Below, piece after piece: positions 51,563-60,776 of a stretch of 64,000 bases of DNA. The stretch is taken from contig NC_073312.1 in assembly GCF_027595985.1 (NCBI RefSeq), positions 8,667,780 through 8,731,779 of the forward strand. The letters run 5' to 3'. The position numbers and the translations under genes are program-made. The notes beneath the pieces are model-generated. The model saw nothing but the letters and a program-made list of their open reading frames with translations, made no database searches and was not told the DNA's origin. The DNA is from Sorex araneus. Its lineage: Eukaryota; Chordata; Mammalia; Eulipotyphla; Soricidae. Position 1 is the stretch's first letter; each line of letters opens with the position of its first letter.

Positions 51563-51785
51563 CGGGCCCCGGCCGGTAGCTCAGCAGGTTAGAGCTTCAG
51601 CGCAGATGGTGAAACGCTTCAAGTGTGGGCTCCTGTGCCACCCAATGCACCAAGCGAAGCCTGGCAGCTGGGCTCTCTGTGGTCCCCGGGCTCACAATTA
51701 ATTTCCAGTGGCACCCATAGCCAGGGTGGACCACAGCCAAAGAAGTGACCCCCCCCTCACATCAACAAAGGGAAAGAAAGGGGAC
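51563..51785 (+). mobile_element. tRNA-related SINE-like unit with a distinctive head
   Basis: GGCCCCGGCCGGTAGCTCAG, CAGGTTAGAGCTTCAGCGCA resembles the first half of a tRNA (A box GGTAGCTCAGCAGGTTAGAG). The expected B box is not convincing (GTGTGGGCTCC). The downstream part has no match elsewhere in the window. It could be a rare SINE or a tRNA pseudogene fused to unrelated sequence. Confidence 0.45.
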
Positions 51786-51830
51786 CTGTGAAAATGACAC
51801 AGGTCCGAGCTTTCTTTCTTGATAAATATA

Positions 51831-52079
51831 GCACTGCAGCACTGTCATCCCATTGTCCATCCATTTACTCGAGTGGGCACCAGAACGTCTCCATTTTGAA
51901 ACTTGTTGTGACTGTTTTTGGCATATCGAGTATGCCACGGGGAGCTTGCCAGGCTCTGCCTGAGGGCGGGATACTCTCGGTAGCTTGCCGGGCTCTCTGA
52001 GAGGGATAGAAGAATCAAACCTGGGTCTGCTTCGTGCAAGGCAAATGCCCTACCCGCTGTGCTATTGCTCCAGTCCTAA
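51831..52079 (-). mobile_element. SOR SINE with the second body type, head retained, with target duplication
   Basis: Tail (GCACTGCAGCACTGTC), CATTTACTCGAGTGGGCACC, GTGACTGTTTTTGGCATATC, GAGTATGCCACGGGGAGCTT, GGCGGGATACTCTCGGTAGC, then head GAATCAAACCTGGG, GTGCAAGGCAAATGCCC and TTGCTCCAGTCC. Perfect 15-bp repeat TTCTTGATAAATATA at 51816-51830 and 52080-52094. This proves that head plus second body moves as one unit. Confidence 0.96.
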
Positions 52080-52094
52080 TTCTTGATAAATATA

Positions 52095-53849
52095 CCTTTA
52101 TACATTGACAAAATGGTGTCTGCAAAGGCATGGTAAAATAGCAAAGATGGCTGGATTGAATGATTTTCAAGCAGGTTTGGTGTTCTTTCCATGAGCGTAT
52201 TCTTTAGAAACATAATAAGTCATACATAATTCATAAATTATATTTATTCCATAAAGTTAATTTTCTTGCCTTCATTTAAGCAAATTACTAATTATGTTGT
52301 TATAATCAAGACTTTTACATTATTTGTGTTCTGTTGAAAGTAATGACTAATTAGACAAACTTCTGGGGACACGGTAGTTCTTAGGGTGTTTTTCATTAAT
52401 TTGATAATGGAGAAATTCTGTTCAGTTGAGGTGGAAGCAACCAGACTTGTCAATTAAATTCTGGAAGCAACACTTAAGAATGGAAAGGAACCATGAGTTT
52501 CGTATATCGTGTTCATATGGATCATGATACGCCATGAATTTAGTAGCGTGTTTAAAATACAACATGTCGATAGGGTTATAAACAATGCATTAAAGTTACA
52601 GAAAATAGAATAAACATTCACTTTCCATCACACAAATCGCTATCCCCAGTATCATAAATTTCACTGGCTCTTAAAAACAACATGAAGAGTCCTGCAGTAA
52701 TTTACAGTATCTTCCTTTCAGATTCTTCAATTCTGGGACTTAAGAAGAAAATTGACAATAGCAGCATGTAATTTAATTTGTTAAAACCTTTCTCCATTTT
52801 TTATCTCTAATGGCCAAAGATAATCCCTGCGGAAACTAGTCTGGGAAAAATTTGTTCACATTTTCTTCATAGTCATTCAAACATTGCTTCCTTTAAAAAA
52901 AATTTAAATTAAAAAACAATGCTTTAGAAAAATAAAATTCATGTATGCCTTTTGGTCTGTACATAATAACTGTTATCAGAATCAGCACAAAAGTAGTTTC
53001 ACTTTTCACTAAGGACCCTGATTCACTCATATTTGAGGCTCTTCTATTGTTTCACTTAACTCTTCAAGTGCATCTCATCTGTCTTGTATAAATTAGACCA
53101 AATTGCTGTAACACAACACCGCCTCTATGAATTAGAACATGAAAATGGACACTTTGCACAATTGGAAAATGATATTTGGCCATGCAGGAATCTATTGCGT
53201 TAATGCCAAGTGGAAAGGATTTTAGAAGCTAATTAATTTGTCTTCCTTTTCACTAAAGTGCTCCATCGCTCCGTCTTCCCTGCTCTTTGTCTTGTGTGTC
53301 GGTGGGGGACCCCACCCAGAAACCTTCACAGCATCCAGAAGCTGTCGCTTATTTGGACGGCGTGGGGTGTAGAGAAACAACCGTGAATTGCTAATTCAAG
53401 TGTCCTACTTATTGGTTATGACCTGTCCTGCTGGTCTGTTGATTAAGAGCAGGCGTCCTTGCAAGTAGCTCTTCAACCTCATGGAGGCCTCTCGTCCATA
53501 AGCAGCAATACCTTCCTTCTAGCCATCTGCTCCATCTGTCTTTATTTTTTTTTTTAATTCAGTTTGGAGTCTGTGGCTGCTTCATTATTTTCATGGCTCA
53601 CCCACCCCTCATTCTAGGGCCCACATATGTCTAATAAAACCTGGGCTTTGGATGAACGTGGTCAGCTAATGAGTCTATCAGGAGAGATGCTGAAACGTTT
53701 CTGGAGGCATCCCTGAAAGCTTTCCTCCTCACCTTTAATATTTAATCCAACTCCTGTCTATTGTAACTCAAAAATAAATTTTCCACCTATTCCTCCTTTC
53801 TCTGCTCACTCCCATGCTCCTGATCCAACTCATCATCATCCCTTTTTTT
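52095..53849. other. Repeat-free AT-rich stretch, candidate conserved region
   Basis: About 1.75 kb without any SINE, L1 or simple array that I recognise, unusual for this window. It is full of AT-rich words such as AATTACTAATTATGTTG, ATGACTAATTAGAC, GTCAATTAAATTC and GCTAATTAATTTGTC. Selective exclusion of insertions from regulatory DNA would explain this, but low local insertion rate is an alternative. No coding frames of note. Confidence 0.45.
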
Positions 53850-54470
53850 CACCAAGAATTATGAAGACTTTCTAATTGGTCTCATTTCTCGTCCTTTCCT
53901 CCCCCATAAGACAGCTCCTTTGGACAGTTAGATGCCCTTATGAAGTGTCACGTCTTACAGCGGCTCATTACACAGCATCTTCCCTGGGACAAACAGGACA
54001 AGCGTAACCTGGATGTTCATTTATCCCGTTCTTCCACATGCCAGAGCCCCTTCCTTTTCTTTCGCATCACTCAACTCTCATTATCTTGCTTTCAGTTCTA
54101 AGGGGATGTCAAAGGCCTGCTGTCACGTTGTTTCTTCTCGACTGTTCTCTAATATTCTTTTCTCACTAATTTCTACCAACCCTTTTATCCTAGAAGATTT
54201 TTTTTTTTTTTAGCGAAGTTCTCCTTGATCACCCAGAGTATTTTCTCCATTATGCCCCCTCCTAGCACCTGGTGCTTTTCTTCATAGCACTTGTCATGCT
54301 TTGGTTCATGTGGTTAATTGTTTTCATCTTTGGCATCTCAGTGGAATGGCAGCTTCCGTGCGGGGGCAGAAATCCTTTTTGTGGATTTACCATTGCAGCC
54401 CCAGCACGGTGCCTGAATACGGGAATATTTGTGAACAACCGAGGCTTGGAACGGGAATATTTGTGAATAA
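53850..54470 (+). mobile_element. L2 LINE 3' end, old
   Basis: TTCTAATTGGTCTCATTTC, ATGCCAGAGCCCCTTCC, GTTCTCCTTGATCACCCAGA, GCTTTTCTTCATAGCACTTG, GCAGCTTCCGTGCGGGGGCAG, CATTGCAGCCCCAGCACGGTGC and GAATATTTGTGAA keep the order of the mammalian L2 3' end. The final AATATTTGTGAA is duplicated 33 bp later. Ancient and decayed. Confidence 0.7.
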
Positions 54471-54493
54471 AAAAAGATTTGAGGCAGTACCGG

Positions 54494-55165
54494 CCCCGCC
54501 CGCTGCCGAGATGTGATCCCAGGGGCTGCACGTGTGCGGCCTCTCTGCAGCTGCACGAGCTTGACTCCAGAGGCCAGCTAAACTACTTTTGGTATCGGCA
54601 GCTCCTCGCAGAATGTCTCCAGACTGAGAACTAAGCCGCGGCCCCATGCCTGCCCAGGAGGGGAAAGGTCTTTCTCTCTCTCGCCTCTTCCTTGCCAGGG
54701 GTGAAGGGCGTGGCGACCGCCATATTATGACGATCACAGATGAGAGTTACAAGCTTGCAATAATCCAATATCTGGAAAAAATCTCCCTGGACTTAGTTGC
54801 TAAAGTACAGAAATCCAAAACCGCACAACCGCTACTGTGGCCGTGACCTCATATCTCTTCACAACAGGTCTGACTCAGTGGGAAACTCCTAACAATAATA
54901 GTGAGGTTTTTGTTGAAATATTGAATGTAACCAAAGTAAAGAGAAAGTAAAGTGAAATTTATCAGTTACAGGGGGTGGGAGTGGGGGTGGGATGAGAGGT
55001 GTACTCGGTTTTTCTTTTCTTTTTTTTTTTTTTTGATGGTGGAATATGGGCACTGATGAAGGGATGATTGTTTCAGCATTGTATAACTGAGACTTAAGCC
55101 TGAAGGCATTACAATTTTCCACTTGGTGATTCAATAAAATAAAATTTTAATTTAAAAAAAGACTT
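54494..55165 (+). mobile_element. Unnamed retroposon, copy B (plus strand)
   Basis: Matches copy A at 48137-48765 in reverse. It runs from CCCGCTGCCGAGATGTGATC to TTCCACTTGGTGATTCAATA and AAATAAAATTTTAATTTAAA, ending in poly(A), so it is a retroposon. A 66-codon frame at 54646-54846 shares about two dozen residues with that of copy A (for example YKLA-IQ-LE-ISLDLVAK). Copy B lies directly behind the old L2. Family unknown to me. Confidence 0.75.
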
Positions 55166-55973
55166 GCAACAGTTCTGGGAGGAACTATGGGAACTTTTCA
55201 TTTTACAGTTCCCTTTATCCTAAAGCATTTCCTTAGTTCCTGCTCATCAGGCTTATGGAGAGAACCTGCATCTCTTTCTGTTTCTGTTAGGACGGAATTT
55301 AGGAATAAAATGCTAAGACGCAGGATAAAGAAACACAATCTAAGCTTGAAAGGAATCCTAAATAGAAATCCTGAATCCCCAAGTGGCTCCCCATCTCCAT
55401 CCTCACTACCTGCGGTAACCTCAGGGTGCAACTACTGAGGCTTGAGTTACTTACACGTCTCTAATCCTCTTACCCTCAATCAAGATCATTCCAGTAGCTT
55501 TGCAGTTAGATTTTCAACTGCATTATGCATCACAAGTCGTTTCTTGGTCAAATGCAACAGTGGTACCACTATAATCTCTTGGAGATTAAAAACAAGTATT
55601 CAGTCTTCTTTATCTTAGTATAGTTTATCTCTATATCAAACTTATGATTTTGAGCTTTTCAAGCTAATACCTTCATGGAAGTAATAAGTGTAAAATGAAT
55701 TAGCAATTAAAATTGATCTGTGTCTATTGTTTATCACAGTCTTCTTGGAGTCAGTTCTTACCTGACTTAGAAGAGGCATGTGGGTTTTTTTTTTTCATAT
55801 AATTATTCTTTCTTCTTTCCTCCTCTTGCTTAACTCTGAGCAATTTCCTTCCTAATAAAGCTAGAGCAGATGGATAGATTAGACAGGAAAATGTAAAAAT
55901 AGTAATAACTGTTTTCTGCTACAGAAAAATGACTCTCATAGTACAAGCTATATTGTAAGAGTTGACTGAAGAA
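55166..55973. other. Unique AT-rich sequence
   Basis: No repeat recognised. The 83-codon plus-strand frame (55187-55438) has no recognisable domain. Its right edge (55959-55973) is the left target repeat of the next SINE. Confidence 0.35.
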
Positions 55974-56142
55974 CAGGGGCCAGAGCGATAGTACAGCAGG
56001 ATGTTTGTTTGCAGGAAGGATATTTTCCTTGTGTGCTCCATAAGTTCCTCTAAGCACCACCGTGAGTGATCCCTGAGTGCAGGAACAGGAGCAAGTCCCG
56101 AGTACCTCTGGGTGTAGCCCAAACTCCCCCCTGCCAGAAAAG
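55974..56142 (+). mobile_element. Old SOR SINE with retained target duplication
   Basis: AGGGGCCAGAGCGATAGTAC, CTCTAAGCACCACCGTGAGT, GATCCCTGAGTGCAGGAACA, GGGTGTAGCCCAAAC; the B-box region is replaced by TTGTTTGCAGGAAGG. Target repeat GAGTTGACTGAAGAA/GAGTTGACTAAAGAA (one mismatch) at 55959-55973 and 56143-56157. Confidence 0.82.
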
Positions 56143-56157
56143 GAGTTGACTAAAGAA

Positions 56158-56270
56158 AGCTACTAAGTAATATTTCAAGAATATTCGAATTATTCATGCA
56201 TTTATTTATGAAGTGTTACAATGAAATAACATATAATTATAAGGGACACTGCCTCATTTGCCAAGGTGTG
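56158..56270. other. Unique spacer
   Basis: AT-rich, unclassified. Confidence 0.3.
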
Positions 56271-56286
56271 AAAAATTAGATGGGCC

Positions 56287-56327
56287 GAAGAAATAAAACA
56301 AAAAAAAAGAAAAAGAAAAAAAAAGAA
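56287..56327 (+). mobile_element. Poly(A)-only retroposition insert
   Basis: A 41-bp A-rich insert (GAAGAAATAAAAC then A/AAAAG runs) sits between perfect 16-bp direct repeats AAAAATTAGATGGGCC at 56271-56286 and 56328-56343. It is a LINE-machinery insertion that kept almost nothing but the tail. Confidence 0.8.
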
Positions 56328-56454
56328 AAAAATTAGATGGGCCAGACACAAAATGTGATTTGGAGATGACCGCTGGACTAGAGCCATTGCTGACTGGATT
56401 CCATGGGACGCCCAAAGAATGCCTGGCTGCCCACCTACGAGATGGTCAAACTTC

Positions 56455-56612
56455 TTTGTCAAGACCCTGAATGATGCTCTTCATGTTCCTGGAGCGAGCA
56501 GACACCATTGGGCTACACTAGCACTCGACAACTAGTGCGGAGATGCTACTGGTGCCCATTCGAGCAAATTGATGAGCAACAGGATGACAAGTGATACAAA
56601 TAATAATGAAAT
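56455..56612 (+). mobile_element. Variant of the second SOR-type body
   Basis: TTTGTCAAGACCCTGAATGA, CTTCATGTTCCTGGAGCGAG, CAGACACCATTGGGCTACAC, GCTACTGGTGCCCATTCGAG, CAAATTGATGAGCAACAGGA and TGACAAGTGATAC. Same arrangement as 14690-14865, forming a third unit type. Confidence 0.65.
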
Positions 56613-56629
56613 AGTAAGTGGGAAAGGTG

Positions 56630-56790
56630 ATATTAGGATATATGCATGTGTATATATTATACTTGTATGATATATATACTAATATATATACTTACATATA
56701 TACTTGCATTTATATATATGCTTGTTCTTGTTTATACTTAAATATAACTTGTACATATATACTTATATACGCACATATATACTTACATGA
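56630..56790. repeat. TA-rich low-complexity region
   Basis: Irregular TATATA/TACTTA words (ATACTTACATATATACTTGC and similar) without a fixed period. Confidence 0.8.
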
Positions 56791-56807
56791 AAAAATGTTT
56801 GTGAACT

Positions 56808-56876
56808 TGATAATTGAACCCAGAGCTCATGCATGTAAAGCACATGCTCTACCACAGAGCTACTTTCACGGTCCAA
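56808..56876 (-). mobile_element. tRNA-Ala-like SINE head, minus strand
   Basis: On the minus strand: CGTGAAAGTAGCTCTGTGGT, AGAGCATGTGCTTTACATGC and GCTCTGGGTTCAATT give an A box and a near-perfect B box in tRNA spacing. It could be an ID/B2-style SINE or a tRNA pseudogene. The lack of acceptor-stem pairing argues against a working tRNA gene. Confidence 0.6.
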
Positions 56877-57175
56877 CACTTGGTATTTCAAGTCATACAA
56901 AGATGTACAGTGATGTAGTAACAGAGTCTATGTGTGCACCCACCAAGTTAAACAGAATAATTAGTGATATATTTAACAAAAATTAGCTTAACAAAAGTAT
57001 GTCCTTTCTTTGAATCAGAACATACACAATTTAGTATACATATATGTATAAATAGAGTATAAATACGAAGGGAAAGGAATGGAGAGGATTGGCTGAAGTC
57101 CTGTAAAGGTTAAATTTCCGGGGATTAGATCTTTGGGTCTACAAAGTGTGTTATTGTCTACCCTGCACTCATTTT
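56877..57175. other. Unique AT-rich sequence
   Basis: Unclassified; ends with the left target repeat (57159-57175) of the next SINE. Confidence 0.3.
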
Positions 57176-57342
57176 TTTTTTTTTGGGTCACACCCGGTGA
57201 TGCACAGGGGTTACTCTTGGCTCTGTACTCAGGAATTACTCCTGGTGATGCTCAGGGGACTATATGGGATGCTGGGAATTGAACCCAGGTCGGCCGCATG
57301 CAAGGCAAACGCCCTGCCAGCTGTGCTATTGCTCCAGCCCCA
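57176..57342 (-). mobile_element. SOR SINE with 17-bp target duplication, minus strand
   Basis: Poly(T), TTTTTTGGGTCACACCCGGT, body, GGGAATTGAACCCAGG and GCTCCAGCCCC. Perfect repeat TACCCTGCACTCATTTT at 57159-57175 and 57343-57359. Confidence 0.96.
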
Positions 57343-57359
57343 TACCCTGCACTCATTTT

Positions 57360-58431
57360 AAACTTCCCAATCAAACCCCAATTTTTACTCATGTACCCAC
57401 CTTTCCCTTTTTCAGCCAATGTATGCCTTTGAAGAGAAGCTGATCTGATCCTGGGCTCCAGGGGTTGGCCCGATTTCCCAGGAATAAATCTATACCCTCC
57501 CAATCCAGGCTTCAGGAATGCAGGCCGGGTGGACTGGGTCAGGAGCAGGCCACAGAGGGTGTGAGGGCTTCTGAGGGCTGCTGGGACAGAACCCGCTTAC
57601 TCATAATAGAACAATAGAGAACTCATCAGAAGTCGCAGGCCCTCCTTGTCTGGACACTGTTGACCATGCACATGAGGCTGAGGGGCTGTGGGAACTGCTT
57701 TTCCCTGAAGAGGCAAGCCTGCCAAAGAAGTCAGGACAAAGAGAGTGGCCAGGAGCCGCGGCTACTCACCAGGCCTCACCTTGACCCTTTCTAGGCTTCA
57801 GTGGTCTGTTAGCCAATAAAAAATACTTAAATAGGCTTTTTACTTGAGATTTGTTTCCAGAAGCCCCAAGAAACATTTTAACATATATAATCCCAATTTA
57901 TACTTCCTTCTGTTGTTTGTGTTTATTTTATCCTTTAAGTTTGAGACTATTTTCTGATTTTGAAAGTACTTGCTCATTAGTGTGAATGTAGAAAACATTA
58001 AAAGACACTAAGAGACTCATTAAAACCACCCAGAGTCCCATTATCTCTAGACAACTGTTGTTTTGAATTTTGTATTCAGGTATCCAAATGTACACATGTA
58101 TTTTGCATCACATACATATATATGTATTTAATGAAATATATATTTGATAAAAAGTCACAGCCCAGGAAAGATAGGAACTAAAAAAATGTAAAACAAGGTA
58201 ACTAGATTTTACATTTAAAATTAACGTGTAATGTATAGTATACATTAACCTGTGTGATAACTATTCTGTGTTGTCAGTAGTTATTCCTGATCTCCACATT
58301 TCATAACAAATCATCTAATATTTTAATATTTACTAAAACACATGCTTTTAATATAAGAACGTGTCATATGTACAAGAACAACCAATTATCAACATGTCCA
58401 TTTGGTTAACCCCCCAATAGGTGGTTTCTTC
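57360..58431. other. Unique sequence, AT-rich from 57800
   Basis: The part 57930-58110 (CCACCCAGAGTCCCATTATC, TGTATTCAGGTATCC, CATACATATATATG) resembles a widespread but old mammalian repeat that I cannot name. The rest is unclassified. Confidence 0.3.
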
Positions 58432-58582
58432 TTTGTTGGGGGGGCCACATCCTATATATTCCTGGCTCTGTGTTCACAGTTCATTCCTGGTGGGGCTCAG
58501 GGTACTATATTCAGTGCCAGGGATCAAACCTGGATTAGCCACATGGAAGGTAAGTGCCCTACCTGCTATCTCTCAGGCCCCC
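58432..58582 (-). mobile_element. Old SOR SINE, minus strand
   Basis: TTGTTGGGGGGGCCACATCC, TTCCTGGTGGGGCTCAGGGT, GCCAGGGATCAAACCTGG, GCCACATGGAAGGTAAGTGC and CTATCTCTCAGGCCCCC retain SOR order. Confidence 0.7.
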
Positions 58583-58884
58583 ATGTTGTTTATCCTTATT
58601 TATGGTTAGCTGCATCCTGTCAGTTTTACTTTGGCCCAGTCCTCACTGGATTTTTTTCCATAATGTTGTTTTTAAGCAATTATCACAAAAATTGCTGCCT
58701 TACATTGATCGTCTTGGCAACATGCATTTGATGGTTGTATTTGTGTATGGGATAAAAACTCTGGAACAGGGCCTTATTATATTGCCACAGTACTATGCTT
58801 TCAGTCCTAAATGTTTCCTAATTCCCATTATGATTCTCTGATGCCTGAGTGGATAGGAAGAGAAATAGGGTGGTTTACCAGCTG
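58583..58884. other. Unique sequence
   Basis: Unclassified. GAGTTTGCCTTA-like L1 wording is absent; no coding support. Confidence 0.3.
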
Positions 58885-59095
58885 TCTTTTAGTCATTGAT
58901 TTCTAACTGAACTACACGGTGGTCAGAGAATGTGGTTGCTATGATACCAGTCATTAGACATGTAGAGAGACTTGCTCTCCGTTTCACATACTCTTGAAAG
59001 AAGTGTGTGTTGAATGCAGTGTTCGTGATGTGTTCATCAATTAAGTTTGGTAACTGTGGCTCAAATCTTCAAGTCCTTGATAGGATTTTTTGGGG
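58885..59095 (-). mobile_element. Old LINE-1 ORF2 fragment, minus strand
   Basis: TCATTGATTTCTAACTGAAC, GGTGGTCAGAGAATGTGGTT, GAGACTTGCTCTCCG, CTTGAAAGAAGTGTGTGTTG, CATCAATTAAGTTTGGTAAC and CTTCAAGTCCTTGATAGGA follow a familiar stretch of mammalian L1 ORF2 in reverse. Frames are broken, so it is a fossil. Confidence 0.7.
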
Positions 59096-59124
59096 GTCCA
59101 TGGTTGGGGGTGGTAGCTTCTTGT

Positions 59125-59345
59125 GACTGCTGTTACAAATGACCACAGATGGGGTGACTTAAAAGGACAAATATTCTCTCACAGCTGTGGAAGCCTCTAA
59201 CCTCTGAAACCAAAGCTGCCCTCTCTGCCGGCTCTGGGACTCCATTCCTGGCTTCTCACAGCCTTAGTAAATTTCTTCCAGTCACTGCCTCTGTGGTCAC
59301 ACTGTCCCCTCTGCTTCCATATTCTTGATCTCAAGCCCCTTGCTG
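59125..59345 (+). mobile_element. Ancient interspersed repeat, probably MaLR-LTR-like
   Basis: GACTGCTGTTACAAATGACC, ACAGATGGGGTGACTTAAAA, GGACAAATATTCTCTCACAG, CTGTGGAAGCCTCTAACC and GAAACCAAAGCTGCC have the pattern of a common ancient mammalian repeat. I cannot be sure of its class. Confidence 0.45.
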
Positions 59346-59959
59346 CTTTTTTTTTTTTTTTCTGATGAGGCCACTTGTGGGTGGATTCATGGCCAGCTTG
59401 GGATACAACTTCCATGGGGAGGGGAAGGGAAGTCTCTAGATTCACCCCACTGCAACCTGGCATGGATGTATGTGAACAGCCAGCGGATTTCTTTTTGTAA
59501 CTTGTCAACTTTTGTCTCAGATTTTTAAACATTAGAACACGACATTAACGATTCTTCTCTTTTCCTTGAGGAGTGATACTTTTACTATGCAGATCTCTAG
59601 GATACTTTTACTCTGCAGATGCCCAGGCTCCTGGGACACCTCGTTTAGGATACAAAGTTCCCCAATTCCATGGGGAACTGTCTAAAAGCAATGTGCCTTC
59701 TCCCACGTCTCACCCCCAACCTATTTTTTTTTCTTTTTCGGGAAAAACATCAAATTCTAGGCTTACATTTCCCCCCCACTAACATTAAAAAAAATTCTTT
59801 TACCATTTCTAAAAAGTCTTAGCAGAACTACAAATTTTGTCCCAGGGTAAGAGCACTTAAACGGAAGGGCTACTATATACCCACTGGTCAAAATGAGGGC
59901 CTGTGTTGTGCAATGTAACGGTTCTGGTCGGTTAAGGCAGTCTAACATGTAGCACAGCG
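59346..59959. other. Unique sequence before the CpG island
   Basis: Contains a T run (59347-59361) and GATGAGGCCACTTGTGGGTG, perhaps still part of the preceding old repeat. The rest is unclassified. Confidence 0.3.
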
Positions 59960-60022
59960 CGGGTCCGAAGGGGCAAGCAGAAAGGTGGCGGCCAGAATCC
60001 ACGCAGAGTCTATGGGAGGCAA

Positions 60023-60030
60023 TTTCGCGC
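60023..60030 (+). promoter_or_regulatory. E2F-like site TTTCGCGC
   Basis: Exact match to the TTTSSCGC E2F consensus in the upstream part of the CpG island, about 0.8 kb ahead of the probable transcription start. One match of this length is expected fairly often in such DNA. Confidence 0.35.
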
Positions 60031-60624
60031 GGGCTGCAGGGATTCCTCCCGCCGACCTCCTATCGGGGGAAACCCAGGTTCCCCCTTTGCCGGCCGAAAC
60101 GGGTCGTGCCGGCGTTTTCTAGACCAAATGCCCGCGTGTGCGGGGTCCCACGGTCCATCAGGACCTGCTTGCAGAACAGGCACGGGCTGCGGGGGTCCCG
60201 AGAAAGGCCCTTCTCTCCGGGGTTTGGAGGAACTCTCACGGTGGCCGGGACCCCCCGCCCTGGCGCCCGCAGCGCGACCCTCGGCGCCGGGACCGGGTTA
60301 ACGCCTGGCTTCCGCGTGGGCCGGCGCGGAGGGGCCTTCCGTGGCCGGCCCCGCGCGTCCGCGGCTGACCGCTCTCTAGTCCAGCTCTTTCGTCTGGCTT
60401 CGGGCGCGGGATCCGGGCGGAGACACCCGAGTCCAGTCCCGTCCAGGGCCGCGGTGCGACCCGCGGCCTCTGCGCGGGGGGTGGACCCCGGGCTTCGTCC
60501 TCTGCCACGGTCAGAAACGCCCCCCACCCCCCGCGCCCAAGGCCGCAGCCAGCAGCGCGCGCGCCGGCCGCGCATCTCGGGAGTCCGCGGGGCGCCCGGT
60601 CGCCCCGGCAACCGGCCGACCAGC

Positions 60625-60634
60625 GCGCTTGCGC
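60625..60634 (+). promoter_or_regulatory. NRF1 site GCGCTTGCGC
   Basis: Matches the GCGCNTGCGC form of the NRF1 motif, inside the CpG island and close upstream of a GC box. NRF1 sites are frequent in promoters of broadly expressed genes. Confidence 0.6.
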
Positions 60635-60650
60635 AGTCACATTCCCTTAT

Positions 60651-60656
60651 CACGTG
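60651..60656. promoter_or_regulatory. E-box CACGTG
   Basis: Palindromic CACGTG in the context TATCACGTGGGG (USF/MYC/TFE type), 16 bp after the NRF1 site and 10 bp before the GC box. A second CACGTG lies at 60771-60776. Confidence 0.55.
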
Positions 60657-60666
60657 GGGGCGGCCG

Positions 60667-60677
60667 GGGGCGGGGCC
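60667..60677 (+). promoter_or_regulatory. SP/KLF GC box GGGGCGGGGCC
   Basis: Exact strong GC box within the proximal promoter cluster. Confidence 0.6.
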
Positions 60678-60770
60678 GGCGCCCTGTGACGGCGCTGGCG
60701 CGGGGGACGGAGGGCGGCTCGTCGCGCCCGCCCCGTGTCGCCCGGCTCTCTCGCGACTCGCTCCCCGCAC

Positions 60771-60776
60771 CACGTG
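60771..60776. promoter_or_regulatory. Second E-box CACGTG
   Basis: Context CACCACGTGCCC, nearer the probable transcription start than the first E-box. Confidence 0.45.

Noticed and set aside
51585-51660. Functional tRNA gene
   Set aside because: Good A box but no proper B box and no acceptor-stem pairing that I can draw; treated as a SINE-like unit.
56808-56876. Functional tRNA-Ala gene on the minus strand
   Set aside because: A and B boxes are present, but the ends do not pair as an acceptor stem and the anticodon region is not convincing.
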